Below are positions 7,649-14,775 of a stretch of 64,000 nt of DNA, in pieces (position 1 is the stretch's first letter; every line of letters begins with the position of its first letter). The translations under genes were made by a program, and so were the position numbers. The DNA is from Autumnicola musiva (GTDB taxonomy: Bacteria; Bacteroidota; Bacteroidia; Flavobacteriales; Flavobacteriaceae): positions 1-64,000 of the forward strand of contig NZ_JAVRHK010000006.1 in NCBI RefSeq assembly GCF_031846585.1, written 5' to 3'. Under the pieces are notes generated by a model, which was given only the letters and a program-made list of their open reading frames with translations, had not been told where the DNA came from and searched no databases.

Positions 7649-8281
7649 TTGACGAACGCATTAGAATATAATTCTGAAAGAAACCATCTGATTATTCCTG
7701 AATATGGAAGGCATCTGCAAAAAATGGTTGATCATGCCATAGGTATTGAAGATGATGAAGAGCGAAATAAAGTTGCCCGTTCTATAATTGCTGTAATGGG
7801 CAATATGAATCCGCATCTTAGGGATGTGCCCGATTTTCAGCATAAATTGTGGGACCAGTTATTCATAATCAGTGATTTTAAACTGAATGTGGAATCACCT
7901 TTTCCGGAGCCGTCTAAAGAACAACTGGAAGAGCATCCGGAACCATTGGCCTATCCGCAGAATTTTCCCAAATATCGTTTCTACGGAAACAATATTAAAC
8001 GAATGATTGATGAAGCTAAACAATATGATGAAGGGCCATTAAAAGAAGCCCTTGTTTACACTATAGCCAATCATATGAAAAAATCTTTCCTGAACTGGAA
8101 CCGGGATACGGTGGATGATAATGTGATTTTTGATCATTTGAAGGAGCTAAGCAACGGAGAATTGAATTTGAAAAATTCTGATGAGGATTTAAGTGACTCT
8201 TCCAATCTTTTAAGGGGAAGAAAAAAACATTCAAAAAGCAGTCCTAAAAAATCCGGTAGAAAAGGCCGTAAGCGTCATTAA
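7649..8281 (+). CDS. DUF4290 domain protein with basic C-terminal tail
   Basis: A 210-residue protein of the Bacteroidota-specific DUF4290 family. The core begins LEYNSERNHLIIPEYGRHLQKM, which is strongly conserved. The start must be the TTG at 7649, because the first in-frame ATG (residue 26) lies inside the conserved domain. The last 22 residues are almost entirely Lys, Arg, Ser, Gly and His (from LLRGRKKHSK to RKGRKRH), a likely nucleic-acid-binding tail. It sits directly upstream of murA (17 bp gap), an arrangement that suggests cotranscription. Function is not known. Confidence 0.85.
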   Translation: MTNALEYNSERNHLIIPEYGRHLQKMVDHAIGIEDDEERNKVARSIIAVMGNMNPHLRDVPDFQHKLWDQLFIISDFKLNVESPFPEPSKEQLEEHPEPLAYPQNFPKYRFYGNNIKRMIDEAKQYDEGPLKEALVYTIANHMKKSFLNWNRDTVDDNVIFDHLKELSNGELNLKNSDEDLSDSSNLLRGRKKHSKSSPKKSGRKGRKRH

Positions 8282-8298
8282 ATAAAGCACTTTTATTT

Positions 8299-9615
8299 AT
8301 GGGAACTTTCCAGATAGAGGGAGGGCAGCGCCTGAGTGGTGAAATACAGCCACAAGGTGCTAAAAATGAAGCTCTTCAAATACTTTGTGCCGTACTTTTA
8401 ACTTCAGAAAAAGTCAGGATAACTAACATTCCTGATATTCTTGATGTAAATAAACTTATAAGGCTTCTTAAAAACCTTGGGGTAAAGGTGAATCATGAGG
8501 GGAGAGGAGACTATACTTTTCAGAGTGATGCCCTTGACCTGGAATATTTAACCAGCGATCAATTTAAAATTGATGGCAGCGGACTTCGTGGTTCAATAAT
8601 GATTGTTGGTCCTTTGCTGGCCAGGTTTGGGAAGGGATATATTCCCCGTCCCGGGGGAGATAAAATTGGGCGCCGCCGTCTGGACACCCATTTTGAAGGT
8701 TTTATTAAACTCGGAGCAAAATTCAGATATAATAAAGAAGAACGGTTTTATGGGGTAGAGGCTCCCAAAGAAGGTCTTAAAGGGAGCTATATGTTGCTTG
8801 AAGAAGCCTCGGTAACCGGAACAGCGAATATTATTATGGCTGCAGTTTTGGCAAAAGGCATTACCACAATTTATAATGCCGCTTGTGAACCTTACTTACA
8901 GCAACTTTGTAAGATGCTGAATTCAATGGGCGCAAAAATAAGCGGCGTTGGGTCTAATCTTATTAGCATAGAAGGGGTGAAGCAATTAGGAGGTTGTGAT
9001 CACCGCATTTTACCAGATATGATTGAAATTGGTTCCTGGATTGGTCTTGCCGCAATGACCAGGAGTGAAATCACTATTAAAAATGTAAATTGGGAAATGC
9101 TTGGCCTTATTCCCAATACTTTTAGAAAATTAGGAATTACTGTAGAAAATAGTGGAGATGATATTCATATTCCTGCCCATACTGAAGGTTATGAGGTGCA
9201 GAATTTTATAGATGGCTCCATTATGAACATTAGTGATGCACCATGGCCGGGCTTTACACCAGATTTGCTGAGCATTATCCTTGTTGTGGCTACGCAGGCA
9301 AGGGGAAGTATCCTTGTGCATCAAAAAATGTTTGAGAGCCGTTTATTTTTTGTAGATAAGCTCATAGATATGGGCGCAAAAATTATACTTTGTGATCCGC
9401 ACCGGGCAACAGTAATTGGCCACGATTTTAAATCGACTTTAAAGGCAACCACAATGAGTTCTCCAGATATTAGAGCAGGGATTTCATTGTTAATAGCAGC
9501 TTTATCAGCAAAAGGGACTTCAGTTATTCATAATATTGAGCAAATAGACAGAGGTTATGAAGATATTGATAAACGTTTAAAAGCTATAGGAGCGAAAATT
9601 GAAAGAATAGATTAA
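8299..9615 (+). CDS. murA: UDP-N-acetylglucosamine 1-carboxyvinyltransferase (Cys-to-Asp type)
   Basis: A 438-residue MurA (EPSP-synthase fold) that transfers enolpyruvate from PEP to UDP-GlcNAc in the first committed step of peptidoglycan synthesis. Lys22-Asn23 of the GAKNEAL motif match the substrate-binding pair of E. coli MurA. The active-site loop reads RPGGDKIGRRRLD, so Asp121 occupies the place of the catalytic and fosfomycin-reactive cysteine (GGCTIGARPVD in E. coli). The C-terminal half has TPDLLSI, SPDIRAG and DRGYEDIDKRL, all family landmarks. Length is normal. It is probably cotranscribed with the DUF4290 gene and closed by a bidirectional terminator. Confidence 0.96.
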   Translation: MGTFQIEGGQRLSGEIQPQGAKNEALQILCAVLLTSEKVRITNIPDILDVNKLIRLLKNLGVKVNHEGRGDYTFQSDALDLEYLTSDQFKIDGSGLRGSIMIVGPLLARFGKGYIPRPGGDKIGRRRLDTHFEGFIKLGAKFRYNKEERFYGVEAPKEGLKGSYMLLEEASVTGTANIIMAAVLAKGITTIYNAACEPYLQQLCKMLNSMGAKISGVGSNLISIEGVKQLGGCDHRILPDMIEIGSWIGLAAMTRSEITIKNVNWEMLGLIPNTFRKLGITVENSGDDIHIPAHTEGYEVQNFIDGSIMNISDAPWPGFTPDLLSIILVVATQARGSILVHQKMFESRLFFVDKLIDMGAKIILCDPHRATVIGHDFKSTLKATTMSSPDIRAGISLLIAALSAKGTSVIHNIEQIDRGYEDIDKRLKAIGAKIERID

Positions 9616-9640
9616 GATTCTACAGAAATTGAAGGAAAAA

Positions 9641-9669
9641 AAAGGTCCTGATTTTTGTCAGGGCCTTTT
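9641..9669. terminator. Bidirectional terminator between murA and the 490-aa protein gene
   Basis: An AAAGGTCCTGA arm and a TCAGGGCCTTT arm (one G:U) enclose a short T-rich loop. T runs follow in the plus direction and A/T runs in the minus direction. It serves two convergent genes. Confidence 0.75.
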
Positions 9670-9696
9670 GCTTTTTATATCGATTTGATCTAAAAT

Positions 9697-11172
9697 TTAA
9701 TGCTTGATTTCCGCTTTTTCGGTTTCCGCCTTTTTCTTGTTTTCCTGATAATGAAAAAGATTGAGATCCTTTATCATTGCCGTGGTTTTTTCAGGAAGCA
9801 TGTCTTCCCATCCATCTTTACCTTCGCTAATCATCTGTAAGACTTCACGCGAATAAATATCAAGAATTTCCGGATTATAATTTTCAATATCTTCAACCCT
9901 ACCGTTGTATTTAAAGAATTTGTATAATTCTTTCATCCTTGGATGAACTTTCAAGGTGTCGCTGTTGGTAATCTCACCGGTTTCAGCATCTTTAAGAGGA
10001 TAAAGATATACTTTCAGATCTTTAAAGAATAATTTACCGAAGGCTTCAAGAATACCACCGCTTAAATGCCTGTAGTACTTTTCATCAAAAACATCAATCA
10101 GGTTATTAACGCCCATTGCTAAGCCCATACGTTGCTTTGAATATCTGGAAAAGTACTCAACAACCTTATAGTATTCCTGGAAGTTAGATATCATAACCGT
10201 CTGCCCAAGAGAACATAAAAGTTCTGCGCGATCCATGAAATCCCTTTCATCTATTTCACCTTCAGCCCTAAGATTGGAAAGAGTAATTTCAAAAATTACT
10301 TCCGTAGTCTCCTTATCTACTTTATTCTCTTTAAGAAATAAATCGAGTGAACGCTCATACATATCCATGTTCACTTTAGTAACGGGTCGGAAACTTCCCC
10401 TAAGGGCAAGGATATTCTTTTTGTAGAGAATTTTTGCCGGTAATACATTGTGGCCGTCAGGTGCAAACATTACAGCATCGGTCATTCCATTTTTCACCAG
10501 TTGCAGACTCATAAGCCTGTTGTCTACATTCTCAAAGCGTGGCCCGGAAAAATTGATGGTATCGATTTCAATTTGATCTTTATCAATGTGATCGTAAAGA
10601 TATCGTAGTAATTTCTTGGGATTATCATATTTATAATAGGCCCCGTAAATTAGATTTACCCCAAGGATTCCCAGGGTGTTTTGTTGGTGCCTTGCATCAT
10701 TTTCGTGGAATCGAACGTGCAGGCTAATTTCGTTGTAATCTTCATCTGGTTTAACCTGATATTTTATTCCTACCCAACCATGGCCTTTATATTTTTTAGC
10801 AAAATCTATGGTGGCAACCGTATTTGCATAGGTAAAGAAAAGCTTATCGGGATGCTTTTCGCGGGAAATTCTCTGTTCTATAAGATTAATTTCGTGGCTG
10901 AGCATTCGTTTAAGCCGGGCTTCTGTAACATACCTCCGGTCATCTTCAACACCATAAATTGCATCACTAAAATCTTTATCATAGGCACTCATGGCTTTTG
11001 CTATGGTACCGGAGCCACCACCGGCGCGAAAAAAATTCCTTACCGTTTCCTGACCGGCGCCAATTTCAGAAAAAGTTCCGTAAATATTCGCATTTAAATT
11101 AATGCGAAGCGCTTTGCTTTTAATAGAAGGAACATTCTCAAATTCCTTGTCGCCCATTATGGTAATTGGCAT
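9697..11172 (-). CDS. Conserved Bacteroidota protein, about 490 residues, function unknown
   Basis: A 491-residue cytoplasmic protein very strongly conserved across Bacteroidota. Landmarks are NANIYGTFSEIGAGQETVRNFF near the N-terminus, GGGSGTIAKAMSAYDKDFSDAIYG, a KLFFTYANTVATIDFAKKYKGHGW block, GPRFENVDNRLMSLQLVKNGMTDAVMF, and RMKELYKFFKYNGRVEDIE near the C-terminus. Automatic annotation often calls it nicotinate-nucleotide adenylyltransferase, but I see no HxGH nucleotidyltransferase motif and the length is more than twice NadD, so that label is not supported here. The Gly-rich AGGGSGTIAKAMS segment could bind a phosphorylated ligand. Its own promoter lies upstream, and the gene is divergent from the MBL hydrolase. 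Confidence 0.8.
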   Translation of the reverse strand: MPITIMGDKEFENVPSIKSKALRINLNANIYGTFSEIGAGQETVRNFFRAGGGSGTIAKAMSAYDKDFSDAIYGVEDDRRYVTEARLKRMLSHEINLIEQRISREKHPDKLFFTYANTVATIDFAKKYKGHGWVGIKYQVKPDEDYNEISLHVRFHENDARHQQNTLGILGVNLIYGAYYKYDNPKKLLRYLYDHIDKDQIEIDTINFSGPRFENVDNRLMSLQLVKNGMTDAVMFAPDGHNVLPAKILYKKNILALRGSFRPVTKVNMDMYERSLDLFLKENKVDKETTEVIFEITLSNLRAEGEIDERDFMDRAELLCSLGQTVMISNFQEYYKVVEYFSRYSKQRMGLAMGVNNLIDVFDEKYYRHLSGGILEAFGKLFFKDLKVYLYPLKDAETGEITNSDTLKVHPRMKELYKFFKYNGRVEDIENYNPEILDIYSREVLQMISEGKDGWEDMLPEKTTAMIKDLNLFHYQENKKKAETEKAEIKH

Positions 11173-11209
11173 AATTTTTCTTTTAAATGAATTTCATTTT
11201 TTGTGTAAT

Positions 11210-11238
11210 CAAAGGTACTAAAACACCCAGCTAAACAA
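11210..11238 (-). promoter_or_regulatory. Predicted promoter of the 490-aa protein gene
   Basis: On the minus strand a TACCTTTG -7 box (11210-11217) and a TTG -33 element (11236-11238) are separated by 18 nt. This fits the Bacteroidota consensus and gives a short 5' UTR. Confidence 0.55.
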
Positions 11239-11249
11239 AAAAATATAAT

Positions 11250-11257
11250 TACTTTTG
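11250..11257 (+). promoter_or_regulatory. Predicted -7 box of the MBL-hydrolase gene
   Basis: TACTTTTG at 11250-11257 matches the Bacteroidota -7 consensus. It overlaps a GTG at 11257 that is in frame with the hydrolase, which argues against that GTG as the start and for the TTG at 11275. Confidence 0.5.
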
Positions 11258-11274
11258 TGATAAAATTACACTTA

Positions 11275-12036
11275 TTGAAAGTTACATTTTTAGGCACCGG
11301 AACTTCCCAGGGCATCCCTATTATAGGTAGCCAGCACCCTGTGTGTTTAAGCGAAAATTCAAAGGATAAACGGCTACGTGTTTCGGTTTTAATTGAATGG
11401 AATGGTCACAATATTCTTATTGATTGCGGCCCCGATTTCAGAGCGCAGATGCTTGCTAATAATGTCGAAAGGCTGGATGCTATTTTTTATACTCACGAGC
11501 ATAACGATCACACTGCAGGACTGGATGATATTCGTCCTTTTTTCTTCCGGCAGGGAAATATTCCCATCTTTGCTCATAAAAGAGTTTTAAAAGCACTTCG
11601 CGAACGTTTTGATTATATTTTTACTACAGAAAATAAGTATCCAGGCGCACCTGGAGTAAAGGAGTATGAAATAATTAATGAGCCTTTTGAATTTGAAGGC
11701 CTGGATGTAGTTCCTGTTAATTTCTGGCATGGTAGACTACAGGTTTTTGGTTTTCGGATGGAGGACTTTGCTTATCTAACCGATTTAAAAAAGATTGAAG
11801 ACAAAGAGGCAGAAAAGCTGAAAGGAGTAAAGGTATTAGTTGTAAATGCCTTACGCAGGGAAGCTCATCATTCCCATTTTAATTTAGATGAAGCATTGGA
11901 ATTTATCAGGAAAATAGGTCCGGATCGTGCTTATTTAACCCATATAAGCCATTTGCTTGGCTTTCATGATGAAGTTGAGCGGGAATTACCTGAAAATGTT
12001 TTTCTTTCTTATGATAATTTAAAAATAGAGATTTAG
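11275..12036 (+). CDS. MBL-fold metallo-hydrolase (PhnP/RNase Z-like)
   Basis: A metallo-beta-lactamase-fold phosphodiesterase-type hydrolase of about 253 residues. It opens with KVTFLGTGTSQGIP, the family N-terminus. The metal motif THEHNDHTAG supplies the HxHxDH ligands, NILIDCGPDF and the late THISHLLGFHDE supply further metal ligands. Relatives include PhnP (cyclic ribose phosphodiesterase) and broader MBL phosphodiesterases; true RNase Z is less likely without its exosite arm. The frame extends to a GTG at 11257, but a promoter box overlaps that codon and the family starts at the TTG at 11275. A small membrane-anchored gene follows after 1 bp. Confidence 0.85.
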   Translation: MKVTFLGTGTSQGIPIIGSQHPVCLSENSKDKRLRVSVLIEWNGHNILIDCGPDFRAQMLANNVERLDAIFYTHEHNDHTAGLDDIRPFFFRQGNIPIFAHKRVLKALRERFDYIFTTENKYPGAPGVKEYEIINEPFEFEGLDVVPVNFWHGRLQVFGFRMEDFAYLTDLKKIEDKEAEKLKGVKVLVVNALRREAHHSHFNLDEALEFIRKIGPDRAYLTHISHLLGFHDEVERELPENVFLSYDNLKIEI

Positions 12037-12037
12037 T

Positions 12038-12535
12038 ATGCGCGGAAGGATTCTGATGTATTTATTTATTTTCACTCTTATGTTTACTATTTTTATTTAT
12101 GTAAATGATAAAAAAATTCTTGACGCTCAAACTATGGAGATTACCCGTCTTGATAATCAGTTGTCTGAGGTTCAGAATGAATTAGATTCTCTTGAAAACA
12201 TCAACGGTGAGGGGGAGTATTTTACTTTAACGGGCAATGAAGACGCTATTTCTTACTTTGAAGAACGAGGAATTTCTGAAGAAGAAGTTTCCGTGGCTAT
12301 TCAGGATAAACTTATTAATTCCAACAGTGCAGAAGAAGATAATCCCTTTGTTCCATATGAGGGCATGCAGGGCGAGATGAGGATAAATAAAATTAAAGTC
12401 CTTAATCATAAATGGGCCATTGCCGATTTCACAGATGGAACTTACTGGGGAGAGGTATTCTTCAGTTATACAGTGGACGAAAATGGCCAAATTGAACTGA
12501 CTCCCGAGAAGTCTTTTTTATATCCTGTAAATTAG
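12038..12535 (+). CDS. Membrane-anchored protein with coiled coil, function unknown
   Basis: A 165-residue protein with one N-terminal transmembrane helix (about residues 5-23), a short Leu-rich heptad segment (ITRLDNQLSEVQNELDSLEN, about residues 36-55) likely to form a coiled coil, and a soluble C-terminal domain of about 100 residues ending in a beta-rich DFTDGTYWGEVFFSYTV segment. The topology suggests a periplasmic domain anchored in the inner membrane. No family is recognised with certainty. It starts 1 bp after the hydrolase stop, so it is almost surely cotranscribed, and its stop overlaps the convergent esterase stop by 4 bp. Confidence 0.7.
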   Translation: MRGRILMYLFIFTLMFTIFIYVNDKKILDAQTMEITRLDNQLSEVQNELDSLENINGEGEYFTLTGNEDAISYFEERGISEEEVSVAIQDKLINSNSAEEDNPFVPYEGMQGEMRINKIKVLNHKWAIADFTDGTYWGEVFFSYTVDENGQIELTPEKSFLYPVN

Positions 12536-13191
12536 ATTTTATTTTTAATCCACTCCTTTACTTCAAAGAAATTCTGCGGAGCCACTCCATGTCCTACGGG
12601 AAATTCAGAATAAGTATTTTCTATATTTAATTTATTAAGAAATGGTTTGGTGTTTCTGGCCCATTCTACAGGGATTACCTGATCCTGCGAACCATGGGAA
12701 GAGTAAAAAGACAAATGCGAAAAATCGTTGTTTTCAAAACTTTCCTTCACGATATCCTGATTTATGTAACCGCTTAAAGCAATGATATTTTTCACTTTTT
12801 CAGGATAAGATAAACTTACAGCATAGCTTAAAATACTGCCCTGGCTGAAGCCCAGGAGTGTTACGTTTTTAGGATCTACGGGATAAGCCGCTATAGCTTC
12901 ATCTATAAATCCTGCAATTTTTTCCCGTGAGTCCCGGGCCTGATCTTCATCGCTAAATTTGCCATCTGTATTATTCCAGTGAATGGCATACCACGCATTA
13001 CCATAAGGTTGCATGGGAAAGGGGGCTCTTACAGAAATAATAAATAGATCTTCGGGCAGCTCATTCGCAAAAGCAAAAAGATCTTCTTCATTACTTCCGT
13101 AGCCGTGCAACATTATCAATAATGGAGATTTTTTATGTTTATTAAGTGGCTCTTTTACAATATGATATAATGATAGATTAGAAGTATTCAT
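12532..13191 (-). CDS. Alpha/beta-hydrolase, carboxylesterase/phospholipase type
   Basis: A 219-residue cytoplasmic alpha/beta-hydrolase of the carboxylesterase/YpfH group. The nucleophile elbow is GFSQGS, a MLHGYGSNEEDLFAFA segment forms the oxyanion region, Asp of SQDQVIP and His of VGHGVAP complete the catalytic triad. The size matches small cytosolic esterases with broad acyl-ester substrates. It begins directly after the stop codon of the upstream membrane protein (TAA immediately followed by ATG), so the two are probably translationally coupled. Confidence 0.85.
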   Translation of the reverse strand: MNTSNLSLYHIVKEPLNKHKKSPLLIMLHGYGSNEEDLFAFANELPEDLFIISVRAPFPMQPYGNAWYAIHWNNTDGKFSDEDQARDSREKIAGFIDEAIAAYPVDPKNVTLLGFSQGSILSYAVSLSYPEKVKNIIALSGYINQDIVKESFENNDFSHLSFYSSHGSQDQVIPVEWARNTKPFLNKLNIENTYSEFPVGHGVAPQNFFEVKEWIKNKI

Positions 13192-13506
13192 TTACGTAAT
13201 GCTTTTAAAGATTTTTTGGAAGAAATGGCCCAGTAGTGGTATTTCTGTTTGCTGTCCCTGTACTGCAGTTATTAGTCCGTAAAACAACAAAACCAAAACA
13301 AAAATGTAAAATGCAGTAGGGATCATATAACCGGTAAACATGGAAGCTAAAATTCCCATTAAATAAAAAAGAATATGGATGCCCAATGCCTGTCTTATAT
13401 GAAAACTGGCAATTTTATGCTTCCTTTCAAGATTCATAAAGTAGGCTATTACAGTACCTGCAATAGTAATGTAAGCTATAATTGCAGCAGATTTTCCTTC
13501 TTTCAT
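13192..13506 (-). CDS. Small multi-helix membrane protein (DUF4870-like)
   Basis: A 104-residue integral membrane protein with three predicted helices: about residues 8-24, 43-62 and 66-83. The sequence HKIASFHIRQALGIHILFYL between helix one and two is typical of the DUF4870/Tic20-like small membrane family. No catalytic residues are visible. It lies between the dihydroorotase-like gene (18 bp upstream) and the esterase (0 bp downstream), inside what looks like a four-gene minus-strand operon headed by the BatA-like gene. Confidence 0.7.
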   Translation of the reverse strand: MKEGKSAAIIAYITIAGTVIAYFMNLERKHKIASFHIRQALGIHILFYLMGILASMFTGYMIPTAFYIFVLVLLFYGLITAVQGQQTEIPLLGHFFQKIFKSIT

Positions 13507-13524
13507 TTTTTAAATATTCCTATC

Positions 13525-14775
13525 TCAGTGACTAATGAAACCTTTTTGAGTGATAATACCAAAAGCTTTTCCCTTTAAGCTGTGGCCCAGGAATATACTA
13601 TTTTTTGATGTAGAGAGAATTTCCTCTTTAGAAAAGCTATAATTTTCTTTCGGTAAGAATAGGCTTAAATCTGCTTTTTCACCTTCCTTAATTTCAGGAT
13701 TATCTATTCCAAACCTGGTTTTTCCTGCTGTGAGTAACCTGACGGTTTCTTCGGTTGAAAAAATATTACATAAAGCTCCAAAAGCTGTCTCCAGTCCAAT
13801 TGTTCCATAAAGGGCATTTTCGAACTCCACTTTTTTATGTTCAATATCAATTGGCTGATGATCTCCTGTAACCATATCAACAGTGCCATCTTTAATTCCT
13901 TTTATAAGTGCTTTTATGTCTTCTTTGGTTCGTAAGGGTGGGAGAACCTTGGCATTGGTGTCAAACTCCTGTAGCCTGTCATCAGTAAAAATAAGGTTAT
14001 GAACAGCCACACTGCAGCTAACATCCAGGCCTTTCTTTCTGGCATCCCTGATAAGTTTTACCGATTTTGCGGTGGAAATGGTTGGAATATGTAGTTTTCC
14101 TCCGGTATATTCCAGAATATAAAGATCCCTGGCAACCTGTAACTCTTCTGCCAGATTGGGAATACCTTTTAATCCCAGCGAGGTGCTGTGATAATGTTCA
14201 TTTACCTGGCCGTTGCCGGCAATCTGGTTTTCCTGGGGAAAGGACTGTACAAGGGCTCCGAAATTCTGGGCATACTGTAAAGCGATCTTTAACATGTTTG
14301 GATTCATTAAAGGCTGCTTATAATCCCCAAAGGAAATTGCTCCGGCTTTTTTCATATCAAATAATTCTGCCAGGTCAATGCCCTCGCTTTTCACGGTTAA
14401 AGCTCCTGTAGAGTATAGCTTAACAGGGTGATTTCCGGCTGCCGATACTAAGGAATTTACAGCACTTTTATTGTCAATAACAGGCATAGTACCGGGATTA
14501 AGACAAATAGAAGTAAAACCGCTTTTTCCGGCTGTGTCTATACCGTTTTCCAGAGTTTCCCTTTCTTCATACCCGGGTTCCCCAAAACTCACACTGCTGT
14601 CAAACCATCCCCTGGAAACATGAAGGTTGTCCTTCACAATCTCTTTATCTGCCTTTTCTTTAAGTGAAGGACCAATTTTTCTGATTATTCCATCTTTTAT
14701 AAAAATATCCACTTCTTTATTGTGAAAGTCAGATTGCGTGTCGGTTATCCTGGCCGATCTTATGAGTAGCTTCAT
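13525..14775 (-). CDS. Dihydroorotase-like protein lacking metal ligands
   Basis: A 416-residue amidohydrolase-fold protein aligned along its length with type I dihydroorotase (PyrC), which closes carbamoyl-aspartate to dihydroorotate. The metal motif DxHxH is replaced by Asp59-Ser-Ser-Val-Ser63. The later HCED-type and HxxHxST-type ligands read SFPQE and HIPTIST, and the HH of the next motif is HN. Conserved non-catalytic landmarks remain: GEPGYEERET, LGLKGIPNLAEELQVARDL, and TGDHQP with the active-site Asp. This pattern fits a non-catalytic pseudo-dihydroorotase, such as those that scaffold aspartate transcarbamoylase, not an active enzyme. It overlaps the upstream BatA-like gene by 4 bp (ATGA). 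Confidence 0.8.
   Translation of the reverse strand: MKLLIRSARITDTQSDFHNKEVDIFIKDGIIRKIGPSLKEKADKEIVKDNLHVSRGWFDSSVSFGEPGYEERETLENGIDTAGKSGFTSICLNPGTMPVIDNKSAVNSLVSAAGNHPVKLYSTGALTVKSEGIDLAELFDMKKAGAISFGDYKQPLMNPNMLKIALQYAQNFGALVQSFPQENQIAGNGQVNEHYHSTSLGLKGIPNLAEELQVARDLYILEYTGGKLHIPTISTAKSVKLIRDARKKGLDVSCSVAVHNLIFTDDRLQEFDTNAKVLPPLRTKEDIKALIKGIKDGTVDMVTGDHQPIDIEHKKVEFENALYGTIGLETAFGALCNIFSTEETVRLLTAGKTRFGIDNPEIKEGEKADLSLFLPKENYSFSKEEILSTSKNSIFLGHSLKGKAFGIITQKGFISH

Noticed and set aside
9697..11172. Annotation as nicotinate-nucleotide adenylyltransferase
   Set aside because: No HxGH motif or matching length; kept as a conserved protein of unknown function.
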